From NCBI RefSeq assembly GCF_035645195.1, contig NZ_DASQNA010000041.1:186001-250000 (forward strand): a DNA stretch of 64,000 nucleotides. Direction: 5' to 3'. Position numbers and translations under genes: made by a program. The notes below the pieces were generated by a model. That model ran no database searches. It saw nothing but the letters and a program-made list of their open reading frames with translations, and was not told the DNA's origin. Shown in pieces: positions 63,996 through 64,000 of this stretch. How positions within the stretch are numbered: position 1 is the stretch's first letter; each line of letters opens with the position of its first letter. This DNA comes from Paenibacillus sp. (GTDB lineage Bacteria > Bacillota > Bacilli > Paenibacillales > YIM-B00363).

Positions 63996-64000
63996 GACAT

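Overview
The window is high-GC, Gram-positive-type DNA, most likely from a Paenibacillaceae member (Paenibacillus or Cohnella). The signs are paired LplB/YtcP-type carbohydrate permeases with large lipoproteins, AraC regulators with membrane anchors, strong AGGAGG ribosome binding sites, CcpA (cre) boxes and Bacillus-style yes/yet/lpl and thi genes. Nearly all genes lie on the + strand in tightly packed operons.

Region 1 (1-14743) is a rhamnogalacturonan-I (pectin) utilisation locus. It has an AraC regulator cut by the window edge, a three-gene oligosaccharide ABC transporter without its own ATPase, an FG-GAP propeller protein, a YesU-like DUF1961 protein, a YetA-like exo-rhamnogalacturonan lyase, a second membrane-anchored AraC protein, a secreted PL11 lyase and a secreted rhamnogalacturonan acetylesterase. 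Two cre-like sites suggest glucose repression. A 14-TM MFS exporter (14817-16163, minus) separates it from region 2.

Region 2 (16421-32228) looks like one metabolic unit for short acyl/ketone-body-like compounds: thiolase, acyl-CoA ligase, a giant MalT/SARP-type regulator, a complete Liv-type ABC importer, a 62-aa unknown protein, a KAS III-like enzyme, an alpha/beta hydrolase, a FabG-like reductase, both subunits of a 3-oxoacid CoA-transferase and a 3-hydroxybutyrate dehydrogenase. Two promoters, before the thiolase and before the Liv operon, carry the same 11-bp-period direct repeat at the same distance from the -10. This is the architecture expected of SARP-type operators.

Region 3 (32412-38330) holds a secreted stalk-domain protein, a sulfolipid set (UDP-sulfoquinovose synthase, SqdX-like glycosyltransferase, GtrA-like protein), a FabG-like reductase and an iron alcohol dehydrogenase, followed by 51-bp palindromic tandem repeats. 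Region 4 (38893-55327) is a second pectin/plant-glycan locus: another ABC importer, a dCache-type AraC regulator, an unclassified glycosidase, PL22 oligogalacturonate lyase, acetylesterase, GH106-like and GH95-like enzymes and a Gfo/Idh/MocA oxidoreductase. It is followed by a small AraC regulator, a membrane-anchored Lon-like protease and a multi-pass membrane protein. Region 5 (57969-61901) is a TPP-riboswitch-controlled thiamine operon (tenA-thiE-thiS-thiG-thiO).

Region 6 (62006-64000) differs sharply. It is AT-rich and consists of three single-gene cassettes, each ending in a 115-124 bp attC-like element. The core site at the start of each cassette is complementary to the left core site of that same cassette's attC (two exact 8-mers, one with a single mismatch), and the attC hairpin arms show a compensatory change. 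This is the signature of an integron gene-cassette array. No integrase gene is visible, so it could be an integrase-less cluster (CALIN) or the start of a longer array that continues past the right edge. It is the most unexpected feature of the window.
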